Source: Perca fluviatilis (taxonomy: Eukaryota; Chordata; Actinopteri; Perciformes; Percidae). From it: 64,000 nt of DNA. Below are positions 1-11,930 of this stretch, one piece after another. The DNA lies in the NCBI RefSeq assembly GCF_010015445.1, contig NC_053118.1, positions 5,225,781-5,289,780 of the forward strand. Direction: 5' to 3'. Under the pieces are notes generated by a model that searched no databases, was not told the DNA's origin, and saw only the letters and a list, made by a program, of their open reading frames with translations. Within the stretch, counting starts at the first letter, position 1. Every line of letters starts with the position of its first letter. A program made the translations under genes and the position numbers.

Positions 1-1668
1 ACACTGCAGGTTGGAGGAGCGTAGTGTGTGAAAAGTGACGATCGGAGGTGTTCAAAAGGGAAAAAGCTTAAGTAACGTAACTATGGAGAATACAGAAGAT
101 ATTGAACACATCGAAGAGGCTTTTGAGTTTTTAGTTATGGTCATAACCACTACAGTGCTCAATTACCTATTTGTGAGGGTGAAATAAAATAAAAATTTTC
201 GGCGCGAAGGCTTGAACGGTCGTCTGGAAGACCTCCACCAGACCAGCGGGCTTGTTGGATTGTTATCGGGCTCAGCAGGCGAGGAACGCGGGGAGGAAGG
301 AGAAGGATGCCGGTCCGGGCTGCTAGCCTGGCTAAGGAAACTACCACACAATTCGCCACTGCAGAGACTCATATTCACCAACGCACAGCACACAAAATGG
401 ATATATATGCTACAAATACACATGGAACTGCTGCGTGATGATTATAACGAGCCTGGCTGAACACACTCACTCATCCCAGACCAGCTAGCAGCTAAGAGGG
501 TAGGTGAATTTAAACAATAGCTAAGTTGCTAAATGCATCTTGTTGTCATGTAAGGTCCCTGTTCATGTTGCACAGACATTTTAATTGCATTTTGTGTCTG
601 TTTGCACAGACATTTTAATGGCATTTTGTGTGTGTTAAGAGGCACAAAGGCACTCTTTATCTTAGCTTTGCCCTTGCCGTTTTAGCTGAGTGGGAGCTCA
701 TGCTAAATGCATTAGCTGCAGCAGCTCCGCTTCGTTTTTTGCTATCGACAGTAGGCCTACTCATATACATATAGCAATCAAGATTAACGGAAAAATTGCC
801 CGGAGTTCCCCTTTAAGGGACTCCCGGTGTAAGGAGAAGGATTGTGGGCCGAGGTAGATGTAAATGTCGCCAAAAGACATGTTTGGCAAGCTAACGACAG
901 ATTTCAGCGGGGTCAGTAGTTGATTCGGAGTAAATACGGATCAAAACCCCAAATATCAATTTTATTGTAATAGCGTTGCTTTTCTTTATCAGAGAGATGA
1001 GTGATTTTCATCTGAGTAACGTTAGCAGAACCCGTTTCTTTGGCGTTACGTTTGCCATTTTCCCTGGCATCATAGACAGTAAAATTAAGCCTGGAATCGA
1101 CAGTTGGTGGGCTCAGTCCTAAAGATGGCGGCCACAACAAAAGGTGACGTCATTGATACCCATGTATATGCAAACAACGTCATATCATAAATGATAGGGA
1201 ACCCAGCAACCGCGATGATTAACTTCTCCTCCATTTTCCGGAATTGATGTTGTGGTAGGAAGAAAGTTTACATTGTATGTTTTTCCGAATCAGCCAGCAC
1301 GAAGGGCGTCTATATTCCGATTGTTTGCTGGCGTTTTGCCGCTGCTTGCCGCTGAACCGCGTCATAGCTCATTACCATAAAGTTGACCAAAGTTCAACTT
1401 TCGGTTAACGCCAAACGCGACGCCGACAGATTTGACGCTCCTTGCAGCTGAGAAGCGCCAGCTTCCATTGAAATGAATGACTTCCGGTATCTTTAGAAGC
1501 TCAAGTCGGGCGGGTGTGTAATGCATTACCTCGATGCGTTCATGAAGTATTGACTTGCTGGGAATTAATAATGTTAGTTGATTTAGGAAATGAATGGAAA
1601 TCAATTCATTTTGTAAGCCACATTTTAAAAACATTCTGATTAATGTTTGTGTTTGGGGAAAAGGTATC
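1..1668. other. Decayed repeat sequence, no gene supported
   Basis: No convincing gene is seen. Around 270-500 a plus-strand reading loosely resembles the linker before a fish LINE endonuclease, but it is too decayed to call. A short frame from the ATG near 82 stops within about 110 bp. The stretch near 780-820 resembles a common fish transposon end (it contains TTCCCCTTTAAGG). Two 34-bp tandem units lie at 569-636. Confidence 0.4.
569..636. repeat. Two tandem 34-bp units
   Basis: The unit begins TTGCACAGACATTTTAAT and is repeated immediately with one or two differences. It is non-coding and looks like a local slippage duplication. Confidence 0.7.
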
Positions 1669-1850
1669 AAGTCTTTTCAATTTAATGGGCTCAAGTCCAA
1701 TTGAAGTCCGCGAGTCATTGGTGTTAATGTCCAAGTCGAGTTGTAAGTCTTTCCTGAAATTCTTGAGTAGAATCTAAAGTCATCAAATTTATGACTCAAG
1801 TCTGACTCGAGTCCAAGTCATGTGACTCGAGTCCACACCTCTGTATTCAG
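1669..1850. mobile_element. hAT-type transposon end fragment (tandem 'gactcgag' family)
   Basis: This is rich in repeated words such as GACTCGAGTCCAAGTC and ends CACACCTCTG, which reads as a transposon terminus. The same type of sequence forms the right end of the hAT element finishing at 53553. The opposite end was not found, so this is a solitary or truncated end. It adjoins the solo-LTR-like element starting at 1858. Confidence 0.5.
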
Positions 1851-2190
1851 AACATCTTGTTGGGGACCAAGAAGCTGGTTAAACAGTGATTTGGCTCAGA
1901 TTGAGTTAACAGGGAAGGAAAGACAAAGGATCTTGGCGTACATGTGAATCCCAAAGCCAGTTTCACCAAACTCCTACAAGCCGCCACTTCGCAAGATGGA
2001 GAATGTGCATTCAACACGAGGACGGCAAGGCAGACTGGTGGTGAGACAAAAACTGCTTCACACCTGTGACCAGGTTGCAGTTTTCCCATTGGTCGTCGGG
2101 TCTTTGAATGCACCACCCCGCCACTAGGAGGCGAGGTAGGATAAAAGCTGTCGGCACTGTGTGTTTCTTTTGCTCTTTCCACGGTGACTC

Positions 2191-2861
2191 CAAGGGGTAA
2201 CGCTCCGCTTCAGAACGCGAACCTCCGATGGCACCATTTTGTTGCTACGAAGGGATCACCTCTTGTTAGCATTCCACTGACCGCCATTTTTTTTTACATC
2301 ACTTGACAGCAACTAACTTTACATCTGAAGCGTTTAAAGACTCTATTTGTCCGTTGTTTAATTCTAAAGAAACACGACAATGTATAAAAGGCTCCATTAC
2401 CTTGTAGCTCACGTTATGGCTCCGTAAGCAGAACGCTTTTATAACAATAGGCTAACGATTGTGTCATAACCACGAGATACTGTCACACAGTAGAGGAATT
2501 ACCGTATAGTACAGGAGAAGCTCACAGGCAGTTTCAACTTACATTAGCTGTTTAGGTTTAATAACGAATGTTAACTAGCATGTTAGTTAGCAATAATTAG
2601 CCTGTGTCTATGTTATCTCCTTACATATACCCTCCTCTCCGTCTCTATAAGATTGGGAATGATTGAGATTTCTCTCGGCAGAGCTACCAGAAGACTTCAC
2701 ACTTTCCAGACAGGTTGCTCACGTCACGTTTACGTTGTCTCTGTCAGTTGAGGCGGCTGCGCAGTAAGGGAAGAGATCACCGGAAAAGTGCTTCTAATAT
2801 CCTTCACTGGTCTCAGTCCAGAGCAACGGGGTCTATTGGTCCATTAATATATATGTCAATG
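2191..2861 (+). mobile_element. Non-autonomous hAT element (MITE), copy 1
   Basis: A 671-bp non-coding element runs from CAAGGGGTAA to ATATATGTCAATG. It is flanked by perfect 8-bp duplications GGTGACTC (2183-2190 and 2862-2869), the hAT hallmark. The sister LTR copy at 47499-49332 shows the uninterrupted site. A second copy in the same orientation lies at 20533-21201. Confidence 0.85.
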
Positions 2862-3442
2862 GGTGACTCAGGTCACTACAGGAAGCACTAGTCCCGACGA
2901 GGTAGCCAGCATCACCTCGCTGGTCGAGTTTTGAGCTGGTACAAAGTTTATATCGTCCTGATATACAAAGGGGATCCGAGGAAATACTGGCCCAGTATTC
3001 CCTCATCTGCAGAGGGTTTAATCAGCCTGGATTCAAGAAAAGGACGGTGTTCTTTTTCTTGTTTGGTCGACCTGGATCAGTATCGTCTCCTGCTCCGGGA
3101 CGACGGACCGTTAACCTCTGGCGAGAGATTAACTGACAAACCACGTACACCGTAAGGCTGTACACAGTTCTGGGCAGATGTTAGAACTAGTGCGTTTTGG
3201 TTTGTTATTAATGAGCAAAGGGTTCGCTACCACTGGTGCCATTAATGTGATCTGATTGAAATCATGTATTGGCCATATCTGGTTATTAATCTGTTTCTGT
3301 GAATGTATAAATTGATCACTATACTCGTTGATTAGGTTGTGTTAAGTAGCTGGGTATAACTGTAATCGCTACCTGCTTAAATCACTCCTTTCACAGAGTT
3401 ATTAGTTACTGTCCGCGAGATAATCCGAAAATCAGCTGTTAG

Positions 3443-4221
3443 AGTGGTTATAGTGACGTTTTCCTCAGCAAAACAAAAGTCTCAGGCCCCGTCCACACGT
3501 CCAAAACAATCTTTTTTACCCGTCTTCCCTGGATTCGTTTCAAGAATAGTTAGCGTCCAAACCGGGGAGGGCTGATGGTTTTTACCAGAGCCTAGAGACG
3601 CCATTGCTCCTTTGTGTGAAATGTTTGTTGCTGAGAAATTGGATTAATAAACCTCACAGAAATGCCATCTCTGCCTGGACAATGAACGTTTTTATCTCTG
3701 CGTAAGATTCACTCCTTCGGTTGCCTCAGTGGCTTTTGGATTTTGGAGTTTTTAGTTCGTTTTGTTCAGTCTGAGGACAATTCGCCACTACAGTTACTTC
3801 GCTGCTGGAGCGGTCAGCTACTTTAGCGATGTTTAACGTTGGCTACAACGTTAGCAATATATCTTGTGAAGAATCCAGAGGGAAGGGTCCGGGAGCAGAG
3901 ACGCAGTATTTAGATGAAGTGAGCTGGTTTGACCATGGAGATGGGCCATGCTCGCTTAGCTTTACCACAGTTGTGTCGTCAGCCGCCGTGGGAGAGGGTG
4001 TAAAAGAGGGGTGTGGCGATGACATCATCGATACGGATCCCGTATTCACCATCCATAACGAAAAAGCGAGCCGTTTTCAGATTTTTTCACCCTGAGACCT
4101 GGTTTCAAAAAGTGCGTTTGCAGGATTTGTCGGGACGGTTTGCCCAAACGATGCAAAACATGTGCGTTTGCACAAAAAAAGCGTTTCGTGTGGGGCGCGC
4201 CCTCAGAGTCTGTCCTAACTA
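3443..4221. mobile_element. Probable non-autonomous DNA transposon inside solo LTR copy 1
   Basis: Comparison with the sister copy at 47499-49332 shows about 780 bp extra here. The flanks carry an imperfect 8-bp repeat (GCTGTTAG and CCCGTTAG). The ends share a weak inverted repeat (AGTGGTTATAG against the reverse of TCCTAACTAC). Open frames inside, such as 3829-4095, have no recognisable motif. The insertion is well supported by comparison; the family is not known, and hAT is only a guess. Confidence 0.55.
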
Positions 4222-4311
4222 CCCGTTAGCCCAGACCTGAGTGGCTGAGGGAACTGGGTCATTATCGATAACTAAGATCAGAGTGTTTTCCCTTCTTCAC
4301 CTTTTACTAAC

Positions 4312-4334
4312 TATACACACACACACACACACAT
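4312..4334. repeat. (CA)n microsatellite
   Basis: A short CA dinucleotide run lies inside the solo-LTR-like element. The sister copy has a much longer TG/CA run at the corresponding place (48243-48318). Confidence 0.85.
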
Positions 4335-5096
4335 ACACCTACACGGACACAAGCTAGCTTGTAGCTCCGAGCTAACGGTGCTAACTTCACACGTGGAGTC
4401 GGCATCACCTTGTACAGAGCTAACACATGACCTAGCATACTAGGCTAAGCGTGCGCCTTGCCTAGCAACCCCGGCTTCTTCAGCCCCTCCCCTTACCACG
4501 CAGCAACCCGCCCTCTTGAGGCTAAATAGTTTGTGCAACTCACAGGAGTAGCCACTTTTGGAGTTGTTTTTGTGTTAGAACTACACTCCGACACCGCCCC
4601 TCCCTTTTCACTCACTCTCTCTCACACACACACTCACACACACAACACACGGACAAGACGTTCCGTAGATGCTGCTTTTTTTGCTTTTTTTTGGTTGTGA
4701 TGTTATAAAAAGGTATATAAGTTTATTATTGAAGGATTATTGATTAGCTACTGATAATTGTGAAGTTAATAAATCTTATTATACCTAATTAGCAGTTGCT
4801 TGTGATTATTTGTGTACTTGTTGTTATAATAATTTGTTGTTGTTGTAATAATTGCTGGTCGATCAGGTCCGTGCTTGGATTCACCCTTCCTTTATTTCCT
4901 TTTAAAGGATTACCACAGAAATGAGACTGATCCACAGTTTGATTATTGGTCCCTGACTTGCAGGGTGGTGCCCCGTTTTGATTGTTTGTCGATTTGATAC
5001 AGTTATTAATAACCATATTCATAACTTTATTAATATTGATAAAACATCTTTAATAATTTGCTAATGATCAAATCTGTACCCTTCGAGAATCCTACA

Positions 5097-5468
5097 ATCT
5101 CTAACAAAATTCATAGATCACTGACAAAAATATTATCAATATAATTCTGAAGAAGTCAAAATAAATACTAATTAAGAAGTCCATATTCTCTTCTTTTTCA
5201 GGCTGTCCAGACTATTTAGGGTGTCATTGAGCCCTGTCATGAAAAATTACTTTCTGATTCAAAACAAAAGAACAAGACTGATTTTTCCCCTTCAACCGTA
5301 TCACACAGCTCACACAGACACAATCACTAAGACTGCTAATACATCATCATGTTTCTCTCTAACTGCTGGATGTGCAAATAAGAAACTTATAAACTTCTGT
5401 ATGTCCGGTGTTGTGTTTACAAGAGTTTTGAATAGATTCTCTGACAGTGAAATAGTTTGTAAAAGATC
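5097..5468. other. Spacer between solo LTR and provirus
   Basis: AT-rich sequence without a recognised repeat. The open frame 5221-5505 runs into the viral LTR and shows no motif, so it is not called. Confidence 0.4.
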
Positions 5469-6068
5469 TGTGGTGGCAAATTTTATTTTAACCATTATTG
5501 ATTAATGATTATAACCATTTGCTTAAAGATTGTTTTAAACCTCCACAAAAATGCTGTTCCTTCCTCTTAGACTCTTAAAGGCCAGAGAGGGACAGCAGCA
5601 GCCATGAACTATTAGCCTAGTGGTTTTGTTTAAGAAACTCTAGCTTCTCATTTTGTTTAACTTTTTAGCTGACAAAGTAGAGAAGGCCACAAAACCATGT
5701 TTCCTTCTGCCTCCTGAGATAAAGGGTTGTTTAGGCTAATGAAAAGAACAGGAGCGAGGGGAAGGTAAGGATGGGTTGACTTCTAATGATGTCCTATTTT
5801 CAACTCTGACCAGGCTAAAAGATGAAGTTAGAGGGGTGGCTTGAGAGAGGTTTTGACTATATGATGATGTGATGTTTAGATTTTAGTTTAGTAATGCTCA
5901 TTCAGTTGTACTGCATGTACCTTTGAATCTGTATTCTCATATTTTGCAAAATATAATAAATGCTCAAAGACCAGACTTTGGTTTAAACTCTCAAACAGTC
6001 TTTATTCGTTTTCATTTTGATCATTGATATTTGTTTACTCTGATGCTTCATAGAAAACTTCCACCACA
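5469..6068 (+). repeat. 5' LTR of endogenous retrovirus
   Basis: The 600-bp LTR begins TGTGGTGGCAAA and ends CTTCCACCACA. It matches the 3' LTR (15662-16019 joined to 20115-20364) closely, with scattered substitutions and small indels. A polyadenylation signal AATAAA is at about 5955-5960, followed by the R/U5-like end. The flanking bases (GATC on the left, CTAC after the 3' LTR) do not form a clear target duplication. Confidence 0.92.
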
Positions 6069-6071
6069 TTT

Positions 6072-6087
6072 TGGCGTCACGAACAGG
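6072..6087 (+). promoter_or_regulatory. Candidate primer-binding site
   Basis: TGGCGTCACGAACAGG lies 3 bases after the LTR end. Starting with TGG and sitting directly after the 5' LTR is what a tRNA-complementary primer site does. I cannot name the tRNA with confidence; the sequence is not the common proline-type site. Confidence 0.65.
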
Positions 6088-7012
6088 ATGGTTGTGAACA
6101 GCGGCACGGAGGACTCCGTGGGCCTGGGGGTTTTGGCAAACCAGGAGATCAACGATCAGCCTGCTTCTATACCTCGAAATAAAAACATTTTCAGAGAGAA
6201 GGAGGCCAGGACGCCGGAGGACTCCAAGCTGTTTTCCCTCCGTAAAACGAACAGGAAGAGATTTCTGGCAGCACGGGTAAGATCCAAATTAAACAATTTA
6301 ATTGGATTGTAAAATCAATATCTGGTCAATTATATCAAAATGAATAATTGCAAAAATCATTAGTATTGTGTTATACAAACAAATGAAACTTATTCTGACT
6401 TTTGAGACTGAGTATTTAGATGTGTGTTGTTGGTCATTTTGGGTAACAAAACATAACTGAGGTTATGAATGACATCTTTTGGCGAGACACGGACATATTT
6501 ATGATTGAATTCTCATATGGTGATAAGACAATTGATTGACGGACAAGACCAGTAAGAGAACTGGCAGCAGAGGCGGACTGCAGAGTAAATTAAATAGTTA
6601 ACTATTTAAGAGATTTTGACTGCAGGGGTCGCACCGGGTTTTCATACAAGTTTCCCGAGCAAAAACAAATAGTCTATACTCTAGAGAGTGCTGGACCCTT
6701 TAAGAACAACCTGCAGGACAGTCTGGGTTGTAACGATACTCTAAACAAGTTCTGGACCCTTTAAGGACAACCTGCAGGGACGGTCTGGGTCGTAACGTTA
6801 CTCTAAAAAGAGCCTCTTGATTATTTAGAGACAGACTGCAACAAGGCGAAACATACTAAATAGGTCAAGTTATTTGACTATTAAGTTGATTTCGTTCCGC
6901 AGGGGCTGTAACCGAGGTTTTTCCGCCAAGTTTCCCGACAAATAACCTCGCGGGTATGGTGACGATCACATCGAACAAAGACATAGTATACTATAAAGTC
7001 CAAGAATCAATT
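6088..7012 (+). other. Retroviral leader with internal repeats and candidate splice donor
   Basis: This 925-bp leader precedes gag. G|GTAAGA at 6276-6281 is a good donor consensus and could serve a spliced env transcript. Two tandem units of about 62-65 bp at roughly 6689-6815 share CTGGACCCTTTAAG, ACAACCTGCAGG and GTCTGGGT. A second pair of related segments lies near 6620-6660 and 6895-6945, sharing GCAGGGG and CAAGTTTCCCGA. Packaging or enhancer roles are only inferred. Confidence 0.5.
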
Positions 7013-8660
7013 ATGGGAAACGAAATTTCCCGTTCCAGTGATGCAACTGGACCAATAGTGGATGAAATGACTCATAAATATGGACCGGATTGTTTGCCGT
7101 TTCTATCTTATTTGTCTAAAAGCTTTGGCTTTCCGCCAAATGGTTCCCTGAGTGTAGCGAAGCTCAGGATGCTAAAATTAGATCTACAGACAGAGGAGAA
7201 AAATTGAAGGGGAAGAAAATAATTAAAACAGAGGTCTTAGAGCAAATTGAGGATAATAAGGCATGTTTTAATGTGTGGATGAAAGAAGCTGATAACAGAG
7301 AGAAAACAGTTGCAGAAACAGATGACACTTCTGAGCATGACTGATACTAACAAAAAAAGAAAAAGAAAAGAAAAAAGAAAAGATATGAACAATGTCACTG
7401 ACACATTTTCTCCTCTCTATCCGAGTTTGAAAATCGTGGATCTGGTCACCGGACATTCCACCCCCGTATCCTACCCCCGCCCGCGAGGAAGAGGAAGAGC
7501 GCAGCCACGGTACCAACGACCCGACAGACGAGAGGCGATGCGCACGGGAACAGCTCATCTCACTCCTCCCGCACTGAAGCAGCTGCGACCGCTGGATTGC
7601 CAGTATTCCAAGGCCTCACAGAGGAAACTGATGAGGACGGAGATGAAGCTGATGCATTTCCCATGATTCAAGTCCCTACACAAGGAGGGGAATAGGCCTG
7701 GTGTATAGGGCCTGGACTGAATTAGACATTAGAAAAGCGACAAGCCACCTTCCCCGTGCAAAAACTCTGGTGCACAATTTACCATGGCCCTTCAGGCATT
7801 CATTGAGACTTTTCTGCCCACTGTTCCAGAAATACGACGTCTTCTGATGGTAAACCTGGGGCCTATGCAAAGTCATCCGACACCTTCTCCCCGAAGACCC
7901 AACCAATGATCCAGTCATTCTCCATCCAAATCTCGCAAATAGAGCCAATGATGGCTACAATGACCTGCTGGATGATCTCTCCACCGGACTAGAGACCGTG
8001 TTTCCAGACAGAATCGACACGACACCGTGTGACAAACACCAGGCAGTATAAAGGCGAGACGGTGGAGGACTTCCAGCACCGGCTTTCTGAGACTTTTGAT
8101 AGACACAGCGGCATCGGCTCGCACCACTACGCCCGGGCAGTGGTTGAACTTTGGGAAGCTCATTTCAAAAACGTGTTTTTGAGTGGGCTGCTCCCGACAT
8201 CCGAGCTGAAGTGGACAAAACCTGCATTGGACTGCCCGTTTCAGCCCTGATGGAGATTGTTAGACATGCTAGACATGCTGAGAAAATCCTGACCAGCACA
8301 AGAGACAAGACGGAAGAAAAGACAACAAAAACAGTGATGCTGCACAGTTAACCCTCATAAAAACTGTGGCAGCAATGTCTTAAGAAAGAAGGAATGCTGG
8401 CAGAGGAAAAGGCAGAGGCAGGAAGAGGAAAGGCAGAGGAAGCAGAGGCAGGGGCCGTGGCAACAGACCGATAGTGGACAAAGACACTTGCTACAACTGT
8501 GGCGAAAGGGCGTGGGCTCCGAATGTCCCCACCCCAAGAAGGACTTCGTCCAAGGGACAGCGCATAACGACCCCCAGCAGTTTGCAGATTGACAGGCGGT
8601 GGGGGATGGAAAGACGGGTGGAATGGACGGACTGGATGACACGAAAGTCGCCTGTTAAGG
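7013..8660 (+). pseudogene. gag: Retroviral gag remnant (matrix, capsid, nucleocapsid pieces)
   Basis: Gag forms the virion core. The chosen start is ATG 7013, because its product begins MGNEIS, with a glycine at position 2 suitable for N-myristoylation; the frame also opens upstream at 6956. The matrix-like frame stops at 7207. Other pieces follow in different frames: a basic/proline-rich part with an LYPSL-like late-domain word (7310-7666), a capsid C-terminal-like part with FQHRLSETFDRH and VFLSGL (8029-8351, two frames), and a CYNCGE zinc-knuckle start near 8490 whose remaining His and Cys are displaced. Multiple frameshifts and stops mean no complete Gag can be made. A class I (gamma/epsilon-like) retrovirus fits the order and motifs. 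Confidence 0.75.
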
Positions 8661-8839
8661 AGGGTAACATGCACACACACACAGATACACATGACTTGCC
8701 GTGCAGCATGCTTTCCTGCATACCACAAACATCTACACCACCCCAAACAATAAGCAAAACATACTAGATGCAATACAGCATATAGAACAGAAGGAATTAG
8801 CAGAGAAAATGCCTACTTATGCTATGTATTCATCAGATG

Positions 8840-9191
8840 TGTATAAAAATTGCCTACAACAGTGTTGACAATACAGGGAGGGAAATAGAATTCTTGGTTG
8901 ATTCAGGGGCTACAAATTCGGTTTTGAAAAAATCATTATTTCCAAAACAAAACTTTCTGGTAGGGTAATTCTTTCTAGAAGTGCAAGTGGTATGATAATG
9001 CCGAGAAAATTTACCGTTCCAATGACTTGTGTGCACACAGATCCTACAGATCCAGACCCCGAGAGAAGAGCAAAATGCTCATTTTTGCTCTCACCTGTGT
9101 ACCCGTACAATTTATTAGGAAGAGATCTAATGTGTGTTTTTGGTATAGGGGTAATTCCTACCCCTACTGGCCTCAGGGTTGTCGCGTTTTG
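8840..9191 (+). pseudogene. Retroviral aspartic protease remnant
   Basis: The active-site word LVDSGATNS is encoded at about 8895-8921, and the C-terminal family word NLLGRDLM near 9110-9135. Between them the frame breaks shortly after FLVG, so the enzyme is not made in one piece. It lies between gag and reverse transcriptase, as expected for the protease that matures Gag-Pol. The catalytic Asp-Ser-Gly triplet is intact; the loss of function is through frameshift. Confidence 0.75.
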
Positions 9192-9299
9192 ACAAAAATC
9201 ATTTTTTTTCTGATATGTTTTTGTTAAAATCCAAGAAGCACACACTCCTTCACATTTCTATGGGACATTAACCTTTGTCAGGCTATCGAACTCCTGACA

Positions 9300-11930
9300 G
9301 AAGCACAACAACTAGTGTCGCCTTTAGCAGTGATGAGAACACCACAACAAATGGATTGTATCTCACTTGTCTCCCCAACTCCAGACGAAGAATATGTTGA
9401 CAAATTCCTTGACCAGTCCACAGCTACCGCATATATGGCGGTGACGGTGGCAGGCTTGACTGATAAACAGAAAACGTTTTTCAGAATTTCTAACTCTGCA
9501 GCTCATATTCTTCTCTCTTTGTCTCCAACAGACAGGAGACAGACCAGGGACACTTTGTCATGACCGCTGTGAAATTGACTGACTGGACTGACACGGCTGA
9601 TGACTGTATTTCATATTCTCCCTCAACAGGAAATTATAGAAAACTTTTATCATGCGGCGTGCCTTGTATCCGCAGTATCTATATATTGAGGGAAACTGCG
9701 CCTACAACGAACACATTTTTGCAAGGTAAAAACAACATTTTACCTACTGATGTATCACCACTTTTTGTCAAAGTGCAACAACACACCTTTGAGGCGCACA
9801 TAAATATGACGTGGGGTTGATTAAAAATTGTCAACCTGTCGTCATAATACCACGTTCGGACTACAGACCACAGAAACATCAATATCCGTTAAAACAGGAA
9901 GCTATTGATGGAATCCGACCCGTTTTTAACTCCTTATTGGATACAGGAGTTATAATTCCGTGTCCAGATTCTCCTGTAAGAACACCATTTTCCGGTAAAG
10001 AAAATCGGCCAAAAGGCATTCCGGACGAATGGCGTTTTGTTCAGGACTTGAAAGCTGTCAATGCAGCTGTTCATGCTCGAGCACCAAATGTGCCAAATCC
10101 ATACACAATCCTACAGGGAATTAAAAGTGACGCAAATGGTTCCCTGTTGTTGATTTCTCAAATGCTTTTTTCAGTGTCCCGGTGGACAAAGACAGTCAGT
10201 TCTGGTTCGCTTTCCTGTTTGATGGAAAACCATACACTTTCACACGCCTTTGTCAGGGATACACTGAATCTCCGACCATCTACAATGACGCACTGCGCGA
10301 CAGCCTAGAGAGCTTCACACCAAACCCAGGTTCAAGTCTGCTGCAGTACGTAGACGACATTTTGATTGGAAGCTCAACACAAGAGCTGTGTGAGCAAGAC
10401 ACGATTGCGGTACGGTGTCATCTTGCAACTGAGGGACACAAAGCCAGTCTTAAGAAATTGCAATTTGTAAAACAAGAGGTCCACTTCCTGGGACATGACA
10501 TTTCGGGGTCAGGGAAAACCTTGTCTCCTTCGCGAATTGAGGCAATTGTTTCCCTACCAAAACCGGTAACGAAAAAACAAATGATGTCATTTTTAGGGAT
10601 GTGTTCCTACTGTCGTGTTTTCATCCCAAATTACGCGGAACTTGTTCAACCTTTAGGGGACGTGATACACGGTAAGGGACTGACTGCACACAATTTGGTA
10701 ACCTGGACTGTTGAGGCTGAGCAGGCCTTTGTAGATCTTAAAAAGGCCTTTCAAAGTCCCCCAACCTTAGGTTTGCCAAACCCAAATCTTCATTTCACTC
10801 AGACAGTGGATGAACGCGTAGGATGCATGACATCTGTTCTCCTGCAGCCGCATGGAGACAGGTTAAGACCAGTGGCCTATTTCTCTGCAAAACTCGATCC
10901 AGTTGCAGCAGGCCTTCCGGTTTGCCTCAGAGCTGTAGCAGCTGCTGAAAGGGCCTTGGCAGCGTCACGTGATATAGTAGGATATGCTCCACTCACACTG
11001 CTAGTTCCACATGCTGTCTCTTTGATCCTACTTGAACAAAAGGCTTCACATTTGTCTGCAGCACGATACCTACGTTATCACACAGTACTTCTTGACATGC
11101 CTAACGTAACAGTTAAACGTTGTACTGTGCTTAACCCTGCTTCTCTTATGCCTACACCAGAGGACGGAGAACCGCATGACTGTTTGGCAGAGCTGGCGCA
11201 AACATGCACACCTCGCCCAGATCTTTCGGATACTCCCTTGGAGAATCCAGACCTCATTTTGTATGTAGATGGGTCAGCCTCGCGCTGCCCACAAACAGGA
11301 CAGGGACAGGTAGGATTTGCTGTAGTTTCTGACACTGAAACTATGATTGCTAAATCTCTCCCAAACCATTTGTCTGCACAGGCTGCTGAGCTCATTGCCC
11401 TCACGGAAGCATGTAAGTTGGCTGATGGCTCATCTGTTACCATCTTCACGGACTCAAGGTATGCTTTTGGAGTGGTGCACGACTTTGGTGCACTGTGGAA
11501 GCACCGACAATTTCTGAAATCTGACGGTAAGCCCATTTTACATCATCATTTGATCAATGATCTTTTGACTGCTATTCTACTATCAACACGGGTGGCTGTA
11601 TGTAAATGCACTGCACACACAGGAGCGCAAGATGCTGTCTCTAGGGGTAACAGTCGTGCTGATATAGCTGCCAAAGCAGCTGCACGCCTGCCCCTCACAC
11701 TTGACACCTTAGCTCACACTGCAGAGGATCACTTCTCACTCCCAGAGTCTGTCATTGCTATGCAGACACATGCTACACCACAAGAAAGACAACAGTGGAA
11801 AACAGTAGGGTGCACCTTTAACACTGGCATCTGGCTAGGGCCAGATTCTAAACCATGTCTCCCAAAACACTTTTTCCCACATTTTGCTAAGTTGACACAT
11901 GGGTTAGACCATATCTCAAAAGGGGAATGA
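9300..11930 (+). pseudogene. pol: Retroviral pol: reverse transcriptase and RNase H remnant
   Basis: The reverse transcriptase copies viral RNA and RNase H removes the RNA strand. Finger-domain sequence is in one frame (9811 to about 10145). The palm continues in another frame from about 10145, where VVDFSNAFF supplies the first catalytic Asp and YVDD (10347-10358) the other two. The connection domain follows, then RNase H with LYVDGSAS, an AELIALTEA Glu, TDSRYAF and RADIAAKAA, so its catalytic acids are visible. The frame ends at the TGA 11928-11930 and integrase resumes one base off. The linker at 9315-9820 is also broken. YVDD and the RNase H arrangement fit class I retroviruses. The 582-codon frame 10182-11930 is the longest open piece of the provirus. 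Confidence 0.88.

Larger units (their letters stand above)
1858..5096 (+). mobile_element. Solo LTR-like element, copy 1 (carries two insertions)
   Basis: The element starts TGTTGGGGACC and ends AATCCTACA, so it has TG...CA termini, and it is flanked by a 4-bp direct repeat ATCT (1854-1857 and 5097-5100). The same sequence occurs inverted at 47499-49332 with its own 4-bp repeat, which defines both ends independently. Terminal TG/CA, a 4-bp duplication and no internal coding region fit a solo LTR left by LTR-LTR recombination. AATAAA occurs near 4769 and TATA-like words near 2140 and 4706. It is longer than copy 2 because of insertions at 2191-2861 and 3443-4221. A non-LTR identity cannot be excluded because no full provirus of this family is present here. 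Confidence 0.65.

Noticed and set aside
913..1140. 75-codon minus-strand frame
   Set aside because: It has a regular composition but no motif I can tie to a family, and neighbouring sequence is repeat-derived.
8348..8773. 141-codon minus-strand frame opposite gag
   Set aside because: Shadow of the nucleocapsid region; no motif, no promoter context, and lower plausibility than the plus-strand Cys-rich reading.
11078..11536. 152-codon minus-strand frame opposite RNase H
   Set aside because: Shadow frame of pol without known motifs.
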